Shown: in pieces, positions 41,985 to 54,143 of the stretch
Position numbering within the stretch: the stretch's first letter is position 1
Layout: every line of letters begins with the position of its first letter
Assembly: GCA_029255685.2 (NCBI GenBank)
Contig: CM055314.2
Coordinates: forward strand, 70,816,815 to 70,880,814
Source of the DNA: Silene conica
Taxonomy: Eukaryota; Streptophyta; Magnoliopsida; Caryophyllales; Caryophyllaceae
Length of the DNA: 64,000 nucleotides
Direction of reading: 5' to 3'
The notes under the pieces: model-generated
The model's database searches: none
The model's input: the letters and a program-made list of their open reading frames with translations, nothing else
Told to the model about the DNA's origin: nothing
Position numbers and translations under genes: made by a program

Positions 41985-44900
41985 GGGTTTCGTTCTTGGA
42001 TAGGTGATTAGATCTTCATATCTCTTCACCGCCCGTACACTGACCGACCATAACAAATATTTGCAAAAATTTTCAAAAAAAAAAAAAAAAAAAATTATTA
42101 AATGACGCCGGTGAGTTGAGTGTGGGATTTATATGGGACGTGTATTGCTATATGTGAATTGTTGGAATAGACTTGGATATTTGAGCACTGTGAATTGAAA
42201 GGGGTACGAAATGGAATGCAATAAAGTATGTTAATATGATGCGAAATGCAATTGATTAATTTTTCATATATTATGGTGTTATAGAATCGAAGTTTAATTG
42301 TGATGATATATGAGACACGTACCTTATTGAATTCGTTGTGATTCATACATGTGATTTTATAACGTGAGTTATTTTGTAACAATCATCACTACTAGTAATC
42401 TATTGAATGACATATATATTTTGGTTATATTTGAAGGTAAAGCGTAACGACTATAATTATTTGATGTTGTAGTCTCGCCACTTGGGTTACCAATGATACC
42501 GGTAGGAAAAATAGAGAACTTAGAGGATTTTGTATGAATGAATTAACCTATTTATGGTTGTCAATTTAGAGATCTCAAATATAGTGAGTTTTAGAAATGA
42601 AAGTTACGTTTTGAATTGAGTATTGAAATTGTGAATATGGAAAACTAGAGACGTTACAAAGAGTTAGTCATGTGCATGAAATTGCGGAATAATAATCTAA
42701 CTACTTAGTTGAGGTATCAATGAATTCATTAATGTTATTATGGTGATAAGAAAGTATTGAGATACATAAATGGATAATGTTTCTTGGAAGATTAAGACAC
42801 AAATGATTCGTTTAACTTGGAGGGTTATTAAGAACTATTTGGAAAAAAAAATTAAATAAGGGATTTACTTTTATGCAACGATGTTTGATGAAGATGATGA
42901 TGTTATGTGGGTATCAGTGGTATAGATAGTATGAGTAGAAACTATTTACTGAAAGGTATAAAGAAAAGAATTAAGGTACTAGGACTTGATCAATTGGAGT
43001 GATAGTTACGAATATGAATATTAGGTGATCATTAGGGTTCGAGTTAGTGCAAGGACATTAAGGTGTAATTTTATCATATTGACTTTGTTTAAGGCATTGA
43101 GTGGTATTTATGATGTAGTTATGAATGCGTTATCGGGATGTAAAGTTATATATATAAGTTATCAATGCATTTTGTGGAGAACTGCATAGATATGGCATAC
43201 ACTTCTTTTGCATTAGTTATGACAAAGAGATTTCACAGGTACGACATTGGTAATTTTGGTGGCAACGAGACTTTGAGGAAATGAAAAGCTTAGACCAAAC
43301 AGTAGTGATTCTTACTTGATGAAATTAGTTGAGGTAATTAGTATCAAGGATTAGATTTGAACATTAGTACATATGAGTGGAAAGGACATTAAACCCTTAA
43401 GGTGAGTAGTTTATTTGACCAGAGTGATGTAAATGAATTTTATTGGGGATACATGAAGGAACTAGTTTACATATGGTAATTTCTCCTTGGATTTAGAGAG
43501 GAGGTCAAAGAGATTTGTAATATTTAAGTCCTGGATGAGGGATGCACATAATGCTTTAATGGTGATTAATAAGAATGAACAATTTGTCGGGGTAAGAGAA
43601 ATTGTATTATTATACCTGATTGAGAGACTTGTTTATACCTTATAGGCACATTGGTGAGAAAGATAGTTGTTCACGTGCTTAAGCTAGTTATCAGTCATAC
43701 TATATATAAGACGAGCTTCATTGGATGTGTAAGTAACATATAGAATGAGAAGAGATTATGGATTAGAAAGTAAGATATGTAGTCACAAGGACGTGAGGTG
43801 GATAATATGGGAAATTTGAGCTTACGGATTATGAACATGATACCTGTGAGGTATATAGTCTAGTGCGCTATAAAGAGATGCTAAGTGATTGTGATTAAAG
43901 CATGAGCGATAATATACCTCACTAGGGGGCGTAAGAGAAAATGATGAACCCGAGGAAAAGTGCGATCTAGATGTGGATTTCGACTAAAAATTTTAAATGG
44001 TGATAATTATGAGGATTTCTGCAATATCTAGGGTTGTTATCCAGGCGTTTATGTAGGTGTAGAATAACAATGTCACGAGTAGTAAATGCGTGGTAAGAAT
44101 ACTAGTTATATTAGGAATACAATAGACATTAGGATAGTAGCCAACTGAGTGTTATGATCTTGCGTAGTAAGATATTAACGATGTGATCTTAGAAATTAAG
44201 AAAGTAGGTTACCAATAAACTTGAAGGAATTCTAGTTAGAAGTATTGGACAAGGCAATGTGGATTGATTAGCAAATCATGTGATTATGATCAATTGTGGA
44301 CATATAATGTAATAATGAAGAGGACTTAGAGGACTTAAAGATTGGTATATATTGATTTCACAAAGGACCAAGTGAAATTAATATATGTGATGAAGTTAAG
44401 ATATGATCTTGGAATACATATATTGGGTTGCAACTAATGGACATGACCAAGGAAAGTACATGGTGAATAAAACCAAAGATTGACCTAGTATGATATGAAT
44501 TGATCTTATTGAGGAACGCTTATTATTTGAGGTAAAAGTTATAAGAATTTCGGAAACTTTTGTCGTAAATATTGAATATATACTTGTGGTATGTGGGATA
44601 TAAGATAATAATGTTTAAATAATTTATGCTCGGAAGACTTAGTACTGGTAAGAGTGAATTTGTGGAAAAAGTTTAATGGCTAATTAGAGATTTAATGTCG
44701 ATGGAAAATGCTAAATTTATCAGGGTATGTATTGGTTTTAATAGGTATTAAGAGGTTTGACAGATGTAATGGATTCATGGTTAAGAGATGGAGAAATGAA
44801 TTTTGAAGTTTTCAAATAAGGATCGACTATGGTTGCTAAATTGAATTACTGATGAGAGACACGAAATGTTATGAAATTTTGGGAATGATAGTACGACTGT

Positions 44901-45305
44901 GTAATATGAGAATTAAGTTAAGGGTGACTATAATTTCATGCATATTCGCATTTAGTGACATACCGACATACCGACGTAGTTAGTAGTTTATGATTATTTG
45001 ACTATTTGAGGATAAATTTATTCCGACTTGAGGTTATAGAGAAAATTTTAAGATTTTGGCTTTAAGGAGTTGTTAGCAACGCAATTGGTTGATGGATACT
45101 AATGAACACGTGTAAAGGGTTTGATGATAGATGAAAATGATTAAGGTAGAAGATATATATAGTTGACTAAAGAGAAACATCTAGAGCTCGCACGTAACTT
45201 AGGAACGGATAATGACCGATTATTTAATAACAGGTGGAATAAAAAGTGTTGTGGAGAGTATAACCCATTACGAGGGTAATACGATTTTCTTAGAAGGGAA
45301 AGAAG
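41985..45305 (+). other. Element E interior, no coding frame left
   Basis: About 3.3 kb where gag, protease, RT, RNase H and integrase would be expected. No frame longer than about 90 codons is present and no RT or integrase motif can be read in any frame. Composition is rich in G and A on the plus strand with many ATG and TAG/TGA triplets. It is either very decayed pol or replacement sequence. Confidence 0.7.
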
Positions 45306-45548
45306 TTGACCCTGAAATATATAAGTTTGTATGGGATCTTGGAACAAATTAGAGAGGTAGTGCTAGAGCTCGACAATTCGCTATCTTATGAGGAGCGGCC
45401 TGTTAAGATCTTAGATAGTAAAGTTCGAAAGACCCGAAACGGAGAGACCCGTATAATCAAGGTGCTATGGTCAAACCATGACACCGAGGAGGCCACTTGG
45501 GAGGCCATGAAACTTAAATACCCAGAGCTCTTTGAGGTAATTACCTAA
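45306..45548 (+). CDS. Element E chromodomain remnant of integrase
   Basis: An 80-codon frame whose last 55 residues are a chromodomain of the chromovirus type: LSYEERPVKILDSKVRKTRN, then IIKVLWSNH, TEEATWEAMKLKYPELF. In chromoviruses this domain ends the integrase and is thought to steer insertion to marked chromatin. The stop is followed by a short untranslated stretch containing GAGGACGAAGTTC and the purine tract. No upstream integrase is open in this frame, so the piece cannot be made as part of a working polyprotein. Confidence 0.8.
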   Translation: MTLKYISLYGILEQIREVVLELDNSLSYEERPVKILDSKVRKTRNGETRIIKVLWSNHDTEEATWEAMKLKYPELFEVIT

Positions 45549-45719
45549 TTACGAGGACGTAACGCTCTTTAAGGTAGGTAGGATGTAATACCTGCAATTT
45601 TTTTTACTCTTCTGTTTTATTTGCATTATAAGAGACGGTTATAAATGATATCGTTAGATTTGCTTGTAGGGGAAGTTTTAGAACTTCGAGGACGAAGTTC
45701 GTTTTTAAGGAGGGTAGAT

Positions 45720-48472
45720 TGTAATACCCGTAAAATCCGTCAATAAAATAAAATGAGAAATTTATTGATTAAACAAGTATCGCTTAATAGAGACACGTAA
45801 AACCGTCGCATGCATCGTTTTCCGTCACAAAATCGTTGACCAATGCATGCCTAGACATGTGGACCAATGCATGCCTAGACACTTGGCTTATGCATTAGGA
45901 CACTTGTCTAGAGATGCAAAGTCCCATTTTCTCTTTGTTTCCATCCTTTCCCACACCACTTTTCAACTCCCCACCAGATTTCATTCTTCATTTTCCCCAC
46001 ACAAACACACACAACTACAACAAAAAAATATATAGAGAGAAGGAGAGGAAAACGTGAGGGAGAAGAAGAAAGAACAAGAGGAGATCTTGCCTAGCACTAA
46101 GTAAGCTTACTTTTCCCTTCAAATCTGATTTTATAACTTTTTAACATGCATTCACATATCACCTAACATCTAAACATGAACTTAAGAATCTACAACCATG
46201 CATGCAAAGGATTGAACATAGTAAAAACCGTTATTTTGTCAAAAACGTAGCATGCATGTAGTAGATCTGAAAACACATGTTAAAATGAGTATTTTCAGAA
46301 AACAAAAATTTGGGACTTTCCTTAAGTAGTTATAAAATCACTCACCAAAAATTAGGACGTTTGCATGAACCGTTTAGAAATGAAAAATCATATACTACAG
46401 CCTGTTTTCTGCTTAACCGAATCACTATATCTCACTTAAAGAGTCATCAAACCATATTTACAAAAGGAATAAGTGTCTCATCTCTTAATATGTTAAACCA
46501 CATTGAGTCTAGATGATAATAGGCTTTTGAATCAACTCGTTTCGATTTGTTAAGAGGGATTTATGATGTAAAACTTTTCATGACTCATTTTCTGACCACT
46601 GTTTTTAAAACGCGTTTTTAGATCTGATAAACCCATTTTTGAGACAACATGCATGGTGAACAATATGTTATAGACACATAAAGGAATCCAATAAAGCCAA
46701 CCATGCACAAAAATATGACGTTTTGGATTTATTATGATTTTTACAAGTTTCTATTGTGTTCTGGAAAAATGTTTTAATTAGGCTTACTTGTTAAAAGCTT
46801 ACATTTTCATAAAAGGGTAATTTAGTCATACATAAAAATATAATCAGCGACCCATCTCTTCACATGTTAAAGTTTAATGAATTCAAAGTGTATTAGGCTT
46901 TCGTTTCGACGAGTTTCGACATGTTAAGAGTATTTACCACCCCGTAACTTTTTAAGACTCGCCTTTGGACCAACTTTGGTAGACTGTAACTTCGGACCCC
47001 TTAAACACGTTTTTAGACTCTTACCACCAAGACATTAAAGATTGACAACTAACTAAGGAACCAAACCCCACTGGTCTCACCTCAAAACATTTAGTAACGA
47101 AGGAGATATGACGATTTAAAGTTTCTGTTTCAAATCTGTAAAAACCGAGAAAGTATAGTTATCGCATAATTTACTACAAGTAGCTTAGTAATGGTCGTTC
47201 ATATAAGTAACTATTATTTTAAATATTATGTAGAGTCGGGATTCATAGAAGAGGCTCTCTAACCTTTAATCGCTCGTAAGGTAAGGGAAACGCTTATCCG
47301 TACACTCTTATTAAACCGTTACGATTTGTTACTATCTTGCATGGTAAGACTTTTGGTTATATTGAAATATTTATATTGGTTGAATTCATTTTACAAAATG
47401 ATTATGGATAAAGATTTGTTTGTTTTGATCTTTTGAAACGGGATTGTGTTTAATATGGAAAGAAGTGCCTTATGAATTTAAAAGTTTTGGGAACCAAAAC
47501 CGTTTTGCTTTTCTACAAGCTTATGATGAGTTATCAAATTTGAAGGAAGTATCTTGGTTATTTGGAAATGGATTCTCATGTTGGTTTGAAACGGTTTTGG
47601 TAGAGGGGTAGGTTGTTCCATAATAAGGGACTTCCTATACAAAGCTTCTGATGGGGGTTAGTTGATCGAGACCCCGTCCTCTTATCTTCCTCTTTGGGGT
47701 TGGCCCTTAGAGGGGTGTGCACACTCGGGATTCTAGGACAGTTTAGTACATGATTTGGAGAACCCCGTCTTATCCGGTTTAGGGCGAGGGGATCCTCTTC
47801 ATACGGCCTCTATCCAAGTATATACCGACGTTGGAAATTGTTGGAAAGAAATGTTTTCTTTGGTTTGGAATTATCTTGAAAGGTTGGATATGGATTTGAA
47901 TATTTTGGAACACTTATGTTGTTCTTAATCATTTGAAATTATTTGTTCCCCTTCAACTAACAGTGGAAATTGTGATACTCTGTTTTCAATCTTTCGAAAC
48001 ACTTTTGTTACACATTATTTTAAAATGTCTTTTAAGTTATGATTTTATATTCCGTTTATTCTTTATTCGGATTGTTTACCTTACTCAACATTATTGTTGA
48101 CCCTTTTATTTGTTTTGTCCTTGTTGGGACCTGCGGTGATCACAAATTGTGTGAGCAGATCGTGTAACAGGTACTCATGGGAATTAGTCGTGGGATGCAC
48201 AGGAGAGCGCGCTTAATAGTTTCATTCAAAGACAAATGCTTAAAGACTTTATCTTTCTTTTGGATCGTTGAACTTATTTTCGCTTCCGCAAACTTTAAAT
48301 TTGGTTGTAATCGTATTTTACTCTTTGGATTTTAATTTTGCATTAGACAACTACCTATTTTATTTCATGGTTAGGTACTACTACCACATTTGGTTTAATT
48401 GTGACACACCCATTATCCGAATTTTACTTGAAAACCCTATTTACTAATGAATAGGATTATGGGGGTGTTACA
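45720..48472 (+). repeat. Element E 3' LTR
   Basis: 2753 bp, nearly identical to the 5' LTR. Examples of differences: T/C in the CGATGAG motif near 46908 and G/C in GGTTGGCCC near 47700. Confidence 0.92.
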
Positions 48473-48477
48473 GTGGT

Positions 48478-50290
48478 GCTACCTAAGCCTGTGGGTAGCA
48501 CATGCAGTTAGTTTCAACCTTCTTCTACGGGCATTGAATTGCCTTGATACAGCCGCACTGGAGCTTTGAGGTCACAAAAAGTTGTCTTCATTACGTATGA
48601 ATCGTCAAGACCCCCATTTTGCAGCTGGTTTGGGGGAGCTCTCATGCCTTTCAGCTGGTATTATCTTTCCTTTTTTTTTTACTTAGTGTGTGCTCTTTTC
48701 CTCTTTCCGATTGTTAGTAGTGTCCTTTAGGGTGCTGGTTATATTTTATATTGTACCTTACATGCTGTTTAGGTCACAATGAGGACACTGTGACATTAGG
48801 TTTGGGGGAGAGTCTTTACTTTATGTTGTGTGGTTAAAAAAAAATGTTTTTTCTTTCATTTTTATTTTATTTTTAGGTCGAGTCTTGGTGAATTTAGTTA
48901 ACAATGATGATAATTTGCCTTTGTTTTTCGCATTTGAATCCCAAATAGCTATCCATATACATTGTTTTGACCCGTTAGCCTATGAAAACAAAGCTCAATG
49001 ATCAAGTCTTGACCGTAATTGACATACCTTATATTGATTAGACTTGATAAATTAAGTTGGTAAACTACTTAAATTCTGAGTTCTATAGAGCTTCCTAGGC
49101 CAGGAACATTAATAACCTGGTCTCATTGTCAATTAGGCTTGAGTGTGGTTCTCCTTGTGGAATATGTAATATCAAACTGCATAAGTGTGAAATTGATTTC
49201 TTGATACTTTTATTGCTTTCATATGACTAAGTACATGTGGATAGGCGGTTCTTACCGTTCAAATAAGCCTTACAGATTACCCTTTTGTTAGCCCGTTTAA
49301 ACCTTGTGGCCCTTTCATATCTCATCTAATAGCTACAATCCAGAATTTGCCTACCTTATCGGGACAGTCGCAGTTGCTTGTTTACCATGTTTATTCTTAC
49401 TACTATGGTTGGGATATGGACTTATATTGTCACTTGTGGGTGTAGTAAAAATATTTTGAGCAATTGTGTTGTATCTCTTATGATGGAAAAAGAAGAAAAA
49501 TGTATGAAGCAGAAAATGAAAAAGAAAAAAAAAATGAAAAAAAAATGAAAAAATGAAAAAAAAAAGAAAAGAAAGAAAATATACGCTTCATTTGATTTTG
49601 TTAAGAGATCAAAAGGATGATTACTAGAGTTTAATGCATCTTTGGAGGGTAGTTTGTTGACTCTCATATGTTGTAGTATTGAGATAATTTCTCTAGATTG
49701 GGATGAATTGTGATACTTTGTATAGAATTGGTTTTGGTTTAATGCTGCGACTACCGTCTTAGCCTCACATATGTATAACGTGCTTTGGCACAAACCATTT
49801 CTATACCTTTGCCCATTTGCCATCCTTATTGTCCTTAATACATATACTTTTGTCTACATTATGATTGCATATTAGTTGGGGAATTCTCTATCACATTAGA
49901 TTGCATGCATGTTTCATTAAGTTGAGTGAGTGTTCTTATTTCTTTCTATCTTCACATATAACTCACCCTTAAATATACTTATGAGCATGAGTGAATCCGC
50001 GAGAATCCGACTGAAATTTGTCTTGCAAGGTCGAAAGGTATTTGGTTTTTGTCTATATTACACCGTCATATAGACCTTGTGACTTGAGCTGCGTTTTATA
50101 TTACCCGTACCTTTGAATCTGTTTTATTGGTACATTTGGTTATTACTTTGTTATAGATGTGAACAGCTTGGGATTTGTATGTGCACTAACAATTGCTCTT
50201 AGTTATTTATTCGCCATTTGTATTGATTGCCTTTTGTACCGTGTGTGATGTTTTGCTTGAGGATAAGCAAAGGGTTGGTTTGGGGGAGGT
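48478..50290 (+). other. Element D 3' interior and purine tract
   Basis: The non-coding remainder of D after E. It contains two TTTGGGGGAG purine-rich motifs (near 48628 and 48800) before the true polypurine tract TGGGGGAGG at 50281-50289, and an A-rich stretch at 49487-49578 (GAAAAA units). No retroviral-type domain is readable. Confidence 0.7.
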
Positions 50291-51788
50291 TGATGAGTCA
50301 TATTCGTATACACTTCTATGCCTCCCCTTTAGTTGTTTTGAGATGATTCATGTGCTAAATTGTGCCTTTTATATGCTATTTATATTAGAATGTTGATACT
50401 TCCGACTTTCGGTGTTTAATGTAGGATTGATGCATTTATGGAGCAAAAGATGGATTGGAGCACTGCGGACCCGACATGAAGGAACACACGTAGCATGGCA
50501 CGACGATCTAGGAAGGAAGAGTTAAGGAGATTATCGAAGGCAAGCACAAAGAAGAGCCCCATATAACTAGTACCTACTTTGAAGAGCAATATCTAGAGTT
50601 CTACAAATGATAATCAAGTGATTCCAATTGGAGGTGAAAGCTTATCCTTTTAGCTTTCCAACGCCATGAAAATCGCTTGATTCTGACAAGTAACGAAAAA
50701 ATGGCGGGCGTTTGAAGTTCAGTGCGCAAAACAGGAATTACGCACTGAGGTCCCTCGATCAAAGACAACTTATCCTCGATCGAGGAACCTTTTCTCATGA
50801 ACACGCAACTACGGAAATAGGTCCCTCGATCGAGTACACCTTGTCCTCGATCGAGGAACCCTTCAGCGACGGGTTTCTTTCCGGAAACCTTCCAAAGTCG
50901 CTCCTTATGTTTTATTATATACGGAGTCGTGCCCTTTGAGTCTTTAATGTTTTTTTTTCTACCCTAATTTCAGTCCTCTTTCTTTCTTTCAGTCTAGTTG
51001 TAAAAACCCTCAAATTAAATTAGTTTTTAGTATATGCATCGGATCTTGCCTTCAATTACGGTATTATTGTTATTCTTTCTTTATTTCTTTTTTCAATTAA
51101 GTTCTTGTTATTCCTTCATACCTTTAATTATGTTATCAATCGTTTTCCCTCTTTTCTTTGTTGTTGTCGTTGTTGTTATCATGCTTAGCTAATTTATTTG
51201 TCTAGGGTGAAAAGGGATCCAGGTGATTAGAAAGGAGAATTAAACTTTAATGATCTTTAATTGTTAAACTGCTTATTATTATTGTTCTATTGTTGTTTTA
51301 AATCTGATTAGTTAATTACTGGCCAAAATTAGTTAATTAGTCTCACAAATTAGTCTTAAATTCGACCGTAGATTAAGACTAAGATAAGCCACAACAATTG
51401 AATAGACTGACCTAATTATAGCGACCGCGTGTTAGGTTTAGATCTAAAGATTATATGAATACCGATCGGATATATGATCTTAAATAATAATTTTGCCCAA
51501 TTGAATTAGTTAAAATCCCATTCCCCTCGATAATTGCCTGTGTGAACTTGATTCCTAGATCTTTCCTAATACTTGTTTACATCCTTATTTATTTATCTTG
51601 CAATTAGTTGATTAGAATCCAAAAACAATCAAAACAACCCAATTGTTACCTTAAGACGGATATAAATATTAACAAACTGAAATTAATCACCGCCTCCCTG
51701 TGGATACGATACCCTACTTACCTCTAGCTATTTGTTAGTAGTATCCTAAGGATTACTTTGATTTAGGGTGACGACTTTACCCTTGTCA
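50291..51788 (+). repeat. Element D 3' LTR
   Basis: 1498 bp, uninterrupted, from TGATGAGTCATATTCG to TTTACCCTTGTCA. It preserves the empty target sites of both the LINE (ATGATTCATGTGCT near 50343) and element A (GGACCCGACATG near 50467). It differs from the 5' LTR at about 25-30 positions. Confidence 0.92.
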
Positions 51789-53093
51789 TATATGTAAATG
51801 TTTTAATAAAAATAAATAAAAAAGTCTATAAATAATTCAGATATATAAGAACAATTTGACATTTAACGTTTTACATGTAATTTTTCAAACATTAAATATT
51901 ATTAGAAAAGGGAAAGTATTTACTTTCCATACACGTAAAGTAGTTATGAACGGAAAGTTAATTAAAATATAAAAATTAAGTAATTTAATCACGGAATTCG
52001 TAAATATAACAACAATATTATAGTCCGGGTTTAATAAATTATTGAATATAATAAGTTAAATACAGGGTCATGATTTTTTATTGTTTAACACTGTCGTTGT
52101 AGTTCAAATATTAAAAAACAATGGTTGAAAAATTCTTACGACCTGAAAATTAGTTAAGCTTTAAAATTAAGTAATCTAAACACGATATTGCGAGATAAAT
52201 CAAAATTATTAAAATCGCACTTAAATTAATTATTGAAAATAATAAGTTGAGAAAACGGGAAAAAATGAAGAAAACCAATACTCTTACCTTCCGTCAACAC
52301 CTACCAATCAAATTGCTACCTTGTATCAAAACTGCCTCATTCTCACCAACATATAAACCTTAAAAAACAGGTTAATTGATGAAAATAATCAAAACTATTA
52401 CTATCTCCCCCTTGTTAGTAGTGACCATATACTTTAACAGATGCATTATAATCATAAAACAATAATATTATTAATCAGCAATTGATTTGTCCACTAATGA
52501 TGTACGAAGTATGTAAATACCTAAGTATATAAAAGTAACAAAGATATTAAAGAAACTCGCATGTGTTGGAAATGAAGGCCAATCTGAGCAGAAAAAGCAA
52601 TCAAAGACTATTCTATTTCCAAGCATACAAAATTACGCGAAAACTAAGTAAGCATGTACATAATGAAATTGGTTTAATGTTGATCAAATATGTAACTTTC
52701 CCATACTCATTTAAGTGATCAATTAAGTTGATAATACATTTTGAAATAATTGTTTAAAAAGGTCAATCTTATACGTATCGATCCATTTCTCGAAGCTAAA
52801 TAAAATAAAGAAATCAAAATTGTCAAAAGTGTATTGTGATAAATAAATTACGCGGAAATCAATACCCTATAATTATTAGGATGTAATTAATGTAACTGGT
52901 TTGTAATTATTAGGATGTAATTAATAATGTAACTGTTTTGTAATTAATGTTATTTTCTCTTATTTGTTTACTCGGTTGATTCTTATTGGTTGAATTGTCA
53001 ATAAGAAGCCTAAAGTGAATGAGAATCCACCAAAATGTAAATTGTGAAATATTATTGCGCCATATCAGCATTTGCACATTCTTCTTTTATATA
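51789..53093 (-). mobile_element. Helitron copy H2, 5' part
   Basis: Continues the Helitron broken at 11682. The first 90 bases still align with H1 (TTTTAATAAAA, then ATATATAAGAAC), and the far end (about 52985-53093: TTGCGCCATATCAGCATTTG to TTCTTTTATATATA) matches the reversed 5' end of H1 and H3. The middle is diverged and AT-rich, with a tandem repeat of AATTATTAGGATGTAATTAA at about 52868-52927. No coding frame. Confidence 0.6.
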
Positions 53094-53095
53094 TA

Positions 53096-54143
53096 CTAGC
53101 ATAACACCCGTAAAAATTCACGGGGTTGTTTATTTTTGACTTTTAAAGAAAATGATCAAGTATATTTAATTTGTTAGATAATCTAATAACGTATTTGATG
53201 TATATGAGAAGGCTTTAATAAAATTAAATGAAATAGTAAATATATAATAAAATATATAAGAACTTCAATTACGAAAAAATTGAAAACAAGTTAAAGCAAA
53301 AAGCAGCGAAAATGGTCTATATAAAAGTATGCGTTATTTAGAAACTTATTTTTTTTTTTTAAAATGTCGGCCATTGAGTGGGAAGTAGTAATAGAAATTT
53401 GAATTATTGTTCGAAAGTAAAAAAAGCGGTAATATGACACGACAACACGTTGTTTATTTCTTATAAATATATAGGAAATGGAAAATTATTGTTTCCAATT
53501 AAATAAGTTTGAGTTAAAAATTTGAAATAAATGGTTTTACAAAACTTATGAATAGAAAATTAATTAAATTAATAAAATAAGAAAATTAAACACGTTATTC
53601 CGAAATACGATAAAAAAAACCCCGTATCATCTTCCAATCCCCTTTCCATGACAATAAATTATCCTTACACGAAATTTTGGGAAAATTTTCTGTGTATACA
53701 ACGCATGAAAGCAGAGTATATAATACAGCTATTGTGAGTGAAGGTTTAGGAAAACCTAACTAATGTCACCACATTATCTAGTCAGCTATGCTAATTGCAT
53801 AAAGAAACAAAAGGGTTATTGGAAATATAATGGCTGGTTGGTTGTATAATTGATGTTTTGTTGGTAATTACGTTATGTAGTAATTAATAGTATTATAATT
53901 GTTTCGGCTTTGGAAAGTGAAATTTAATTTTTAATGAAAACCTTGAAAATCTAATTATGTATTATGTAATTAATAGTATTATAATTATAATAATTATAAT
54001 AGTTAGTTGTAATTAATTGGCCTAATTAAAACTAAGTTTGTCAAAGTGAATGAGGAAGCTCTATTAGGAAAATTCTGAAACCTTATTGCGCCACATCAGC
54101 GGTTTTACATTTTGCTTTTATATATATAATGCTAATATAATGA
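53096..54143 (-). mobile_element. Non-autonomous Helitron (copy H1)
   Basis: Reverse-oriented relative of H3 (2783-3856). CTAG at 53096-53099 follows a host A, the hairpin CCCGTAAAAATTCACGGG follows about ten bases later, and the other end has CCACATCAGCGGTTTTACAT and CTTTTATATATATAA. The exact 5' border is unclear (54125-54143), because the terminal TC is expected near 54143 after an extra AT-rich stretch. It abuts H2, so it probably inserted at H2's 5' tip. Confidence 0.75.

Larger units (their letters stand above)
39217..48472 (+). mobile_element. Element E: non-autonomous chromovirus-type gypsy element
   Basis: Bounded by GTGGT target repeats (39212-39216 and 48473-48477). The LTRs are 2753 bp each (39217-41969, 45720-48472), both TGTAATACCCG to GGTGTTACA, with roughly 15-20 differences, so the insertion is recent. 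A primer-binding site TGGTATCAGAGC is at 41973-41984 and a purine tract AAGGAGGGTAGAT ends at 45719. Very long LTRs, the initiator-Met primer site and a C-terminal chromodomain suggest the Tekay/Del branch of chromoviruses. The 3.75-kb interior codes for nothing else, so the element must have been moved by enzymes from elsewhere. Confidence 0.92.
11683..51788 (+). mobile_element. Element D: outer LTR retrotransposon, split by four other elements
   Basis: D is bounded by TATAT target repeats (11678-11682 and 51789-51793). Its 5' LTR occupies 11683-38647 but is interrupted by the LINE and by gypsy element A. Removing them and their duplicated target bases leaves 1498 bp, exactly the length of the 3' LTR (50291-51788). 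The primer-binding site TGGCGCCGTTGCCGGGGA is at 38651 and a purine tract TGGGGGAGG precedes the 3' LTR. The interior without element E is only about 2.4 kb (38648-39211 and 48478-50290) and has no gag, protease, RT or integrase, so D is non-autonomous. The Asp-tRNA-type binding site suggests Ty3/gypsy, Athila-like, origin, but this is inference. LTR divergence is about 2% by eye. Confidence 0.88.

Noticed and set aside
42098-42382. 94-codon minus-strand frame in element E
   Set aside because: Opposite to the element's direction, no domain, AT-rich; likely chance.
49422-49823. 133-codon minus-strand frame with a Phe-rich run
   Set aside because: Arises from the A-rich GAAAAA tract in the 3' interior of element D.
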